The notes under the pieces are model-generated. The model did not search any database. It was not told the DNA's origin and saw only the letters and a program-made list of their open reading frames with translations. Below, one piece after another: positions 13,424-15,041 of a stretch of DNA of 15,041 nt; positions within the stretch are counted from its first letter, which is position 1; every line of letters begins with the position of its first letter. A program made the translations under genes and the position numbers. The stretch spans positions 1-15,041 of the forward strand of contig JANOPZ010000129.1 in the NCBI GenBank assembly GCA_031422195.1, read 5' to 3'. Origin of the DNA: JALOTE01 sp031422195 (GTDB taxonomy: Bacteria; Pseudomonadota; Alphaproteobacteria; Rhizobiales; Rhizobiaceae).

Positions 13424-15041
13424 ATGGACGCTAAAGGCAAAGATGCGCCGGAAAGCAAATCTAAAAGAACAATAAGCGTGGCAACGCCAACTCAGCCGGT
13501 TGGTCCTGAGCTGGGCGAACGCATTGCAAAACGTATGGCGCGCGCCGGCGCAGCTTCAAGGCGCGACGCAGAGGCAATGATTTCTGAAGGCCGCGTTAAA
13601 CTTAACGGTAAAACCATTTCCAGCCCGGCAGTAAATGTCACGGACAGTGATCAAATTGAAATTGACGGTGTCATGCTGAGCCCCATTGAGCGCACGCGCT
13701 TGTGGCTGTTCAATAAGCCGCGCGGTACGGTGACAACCAATCGTGATCCCGAAGGCCGGCAGACCGTTTTCGACGTTTTGCCCAAAGATCTGCCGCGCGT
13801 CGTCACCGTCGGGCGCTTGGATATTAACACCGAAGGCCTTTTGATACTCACCAATGATGGTGGTTTGGCGCGCGTGCTGGAATTGCCATCGACAAGTTGG
13901 CTGCGCCGCTATCGTGTGCGTGTGCATGGTGAGCCCGATGCCGATGCTATGGCAAAACTAGCAGAAGGTATGGTTGTTGAAGGCGTTATTTACGCGCCGA
14001 TGGAAGCCAGTATTGACCGCACTCAAGGTTCTAACGCTTGGCTAACAATCGGGCTTCGTGAGGGCAAAAATCGCGAAATTAAAAACGTGCTCGGTGCGTT
14101 GGGCCTGGAAGTTACGCGTCTTATTCGCGTGTCCTTTGGCCCGTTTATCCTTGGAGATTTGGGCGAAGGCGAAGTCCGTGAAATTCGCGGGCGCGTGCTG
14201 AGGGATCAATTGGGCGAGCGCCTCATTGCAGCAGCCGGTGCAGACTTTGATGCGCCGGTTGACCAACCAAAGCCAGTTGTTGATGCGCTGGGCGATTTAC
14301 CAGAACGCAAAACCGGTGGCGGCAAGAAAGTCACTGAACGCAAACCCGGCGAGCGCAAACCGCTTTCGAATTCTGATCGCCGCGACCGCAACAATGCGCG
14401 CGTTGAAGCACCAGCCGAAGGCGCACCCAAGAAAGGTTTTGCCCCACGCGACCGTGGTGCCCATGTTTGGATGACCAAAGGCGCGCGCCCGCTTGGGCCT
14501 AAAGGTGAAGTTGAAGCCGCAGAACGCGCCATCCGCAATGCCAAACGTGCTGAACAAGACGCCCGCGCCGATGCCCGCCGCGAACAACATGGTGACACAA
14601 GGCCCAATGCGTTCAGCGGCAAGAAATTTGGCGACAAACCTTTTGCACCCAAACCCTTTGGCGCAAAATCTTATGGCGACAAGCCAGCTGGCGCAAAACC
14701 GTTTGGAGCCAAGCCATTTGGCGACAAGAAATTTGGCGATAAAAAATTTGGCGATAAAACTTTTGAGCCGCGCAAGCCTTTTCAAGAAAATCCTGATGTT
14801 GAAACCACACCGGATGGCGACCGCAAGCCGTGGATAGCGCGCGCCCCGCGCCCCGATGGTGATCGACCAAGATTTGACGGCCCGCGCCCTGAGCGGGCAA
14901 AGTTTGACGGCCCGCGCCCTGAGCGGCCAAAGTTTGACGGCCCGCGCCCTGAGCGGCCAAAGTTTGACGGCCCGCGCCCTGAGGGGCCAAAGTTTGACGG
15001 CCCGCGCCCTGAGCGGCCAAAGTTTGATGGCCCGCGCCCTG
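13424..15041 (+). CDS. rluB: RluB-type 23S rRNA pseudouridine synthase with long repetitive basic tail (3' end outside window)
   Basis: An open reading frame from ATG 13424 to the window edge, at least 539 codons with no stop. An S4 RNA-binding domain (about 32-82, ERIAKRMARAGAASRRDAE) precedes an RsuA/RluB-family catalytic domain with GRLDINTEGLLILTNDG, nucleophile Asp133, and the late motif LREGKNREIKNVL. Its members isomerise a uridine in large-subunit rRNA; RluB is the best guess, RluE/RluF-like relatives are possible. The core ends near residue 275 (E. coli RluB is 291), and the rest is a Lys/Arg/Pro/Gly-rich, probably disordered extension containing two repeat arrays. AAAGG at 13411-13415 with an 8-base spacer supports the start. 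A basic tail could add RNA affinity, but that is inference. Confidence 0.93.
   Translation, partial: MDAKGKDAPESKSKRTISVATPTQPVGPELGERIAKRMARAGAASRRDAEAMISEGRVKLNGKTISSPAVNVTDSDQIEIDGVMLSPIERTRLWLFNKPRGTVTTNRDPEGRQTVFDVLPKDLPRVVTVGRLDINTEGLLILTNDGGLARVLELPSTSWLRRYRVRVHGEPDADAMAKLAEGMVVEGVIYAPMEASIDRTQGSNAWLTIGLREGKNREIKNVLGALGLEVTRLIRVSFGPFILGDLGEGEVREIRGRVLRDQLGERLIAAAGADFDAPVDQPKPVVDALGDLPERKTGGGKKVTERKPGERKPLSNSDRRDRNNARVEAPAEGAPKKGFAPRDRGAHVWMTKGARPLGPKGEVEAAERAIRNAKRAEQDARADARREQHGDTRPNAFSGKKFGDKPFAPKPFGAKSYGDKPAGAKPFGAKPFGDKKFGDKKFGDKTFEPRKPFQENPDVETTPDGDRKPWIARAPRPDGDRPRFDGPRPERAKFDGPRPERPKFDGPRPERPKFDGPRPEGPKFDGPRPERPKFDGPRP
14624..14758 (+). repeat. Nine 15-base units encoding a [K/P]FG[D/A]K pentapeptide repeat
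   Basis: Inside the pseudouridine synthase tail, nine in-frame five-codon units follow one another: KFGDK, PFAPK, PFGAK, SYGDK, PAGAK, PFGAK, PFGDK, KFGDK, KFGDK. The last two are nearly identical in DNA while the earlier ones have diverged, which suggests an older array with recent duplication at its 3' end. Each unit carries one or two lysines and usually one phenylalanine. Confidence 0.9.
14873..15041 (+). repeat. 30-base tandem repeat encoding FDGPRPERPK, reaching the window edge
   Basis: Five full 30-base copies start at 14873, 14903, 14933, 14963 and 14993, and a sixth partial copy starts at 15023. Copies differ at only a few bases: unit 1 has Ala for Pro (gca/cca), unit 4 has Gly for Arg (ggg/cgg), unit 6 has a silent gac/gat change. 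The period keeps the reading frame. The array may continue past the window. Confidence 0.97.

Noticed and set aside
14613..15020. A 135-codon minus-strand reading frame with AAQGAGRQTL-type repeats
   Set aside because: It is the antisense reading of the in-frame 30-base and 15-base repeats of the pseudouridine synthase gene. A period divisible by three keeps the opposite strand open automatically. It has no ribosome site or family match that I recognise.

Overview
This window looks like a core chromosomal segment of an alphaproteobacterium, most likely Hyphomicrobiales (Rhizobiales) or a close relative with moderate GC. The grounds are the short-form hisG preceded by hisZ, a groESL operon carrying both a CIRCE operator and an alphaproteobacterial RpoH-type promoter, a TIGR01459-type HAD gene joined to ribF, and an ileS / lipoprotein / tadA / rluB neighbourhood that I remember as typical of rhizobia. 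That last point is from memory and was not searched. I see no insertion sequence, phage gene, CRISPR array, tRNA or rRNA.

Layout, left to right. (1) 1-780: the end of hisZ and all of hisG on the + strand, the two halves of a hetero-oligomeric ATP phosphoribosyltransferase. (2) 784-2027, - strand: a TauE/SafE-type permease translationally coupled (ATGA overlap) to a DUF427 protein, converging on hisG. (3) 2239-3024, + strand: an exported DUF4344-type zinc metallopeptidase. (4) 3037-5770, - strand, a stress block: a universal stress protein, then groES-groEL with its RpoH-type promoter, CIRCE, a leader hairpin, two hairpins between the genes and a strong terminator. (5) 5868-12901, + strand: a tightly packed run of HAD phosphatase, ribF, two short-chain dehydrogenases, ileS and a lipoprotein; the first four genes overlap by 1, 8 and 4 bases and were probably transcribed together. 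(6) 12904-13374, - strand: tadA. (7) 13424 to the window end, + strand: an RluB-type pseudouridine synthase whose long basic C-terminal tail is made of two kinds of tandem repeat and runs off the edge.

Functionally this is mainly housekeeping: histidine biosynthesis, protein folding, flavin cofactor synthesis, isoleucine tRNA charging, tRNA wobble-base deamination and 23S rRNA modification. I found no convincing new multi-gene system. The points most worth a second look are the repeat-built tail of the pseudouridine synthase, the hairpins between groES and groEL, the HAD-ribF-SDR-SDR overlap chain, the loss of zinc-binding cysteines at the IleRS C-terminus, and the permease/DUF427 pair. All gaps between genes are shorter than 300 bases; the largest are about 210 bases (2028-2238 and 5660-5867).
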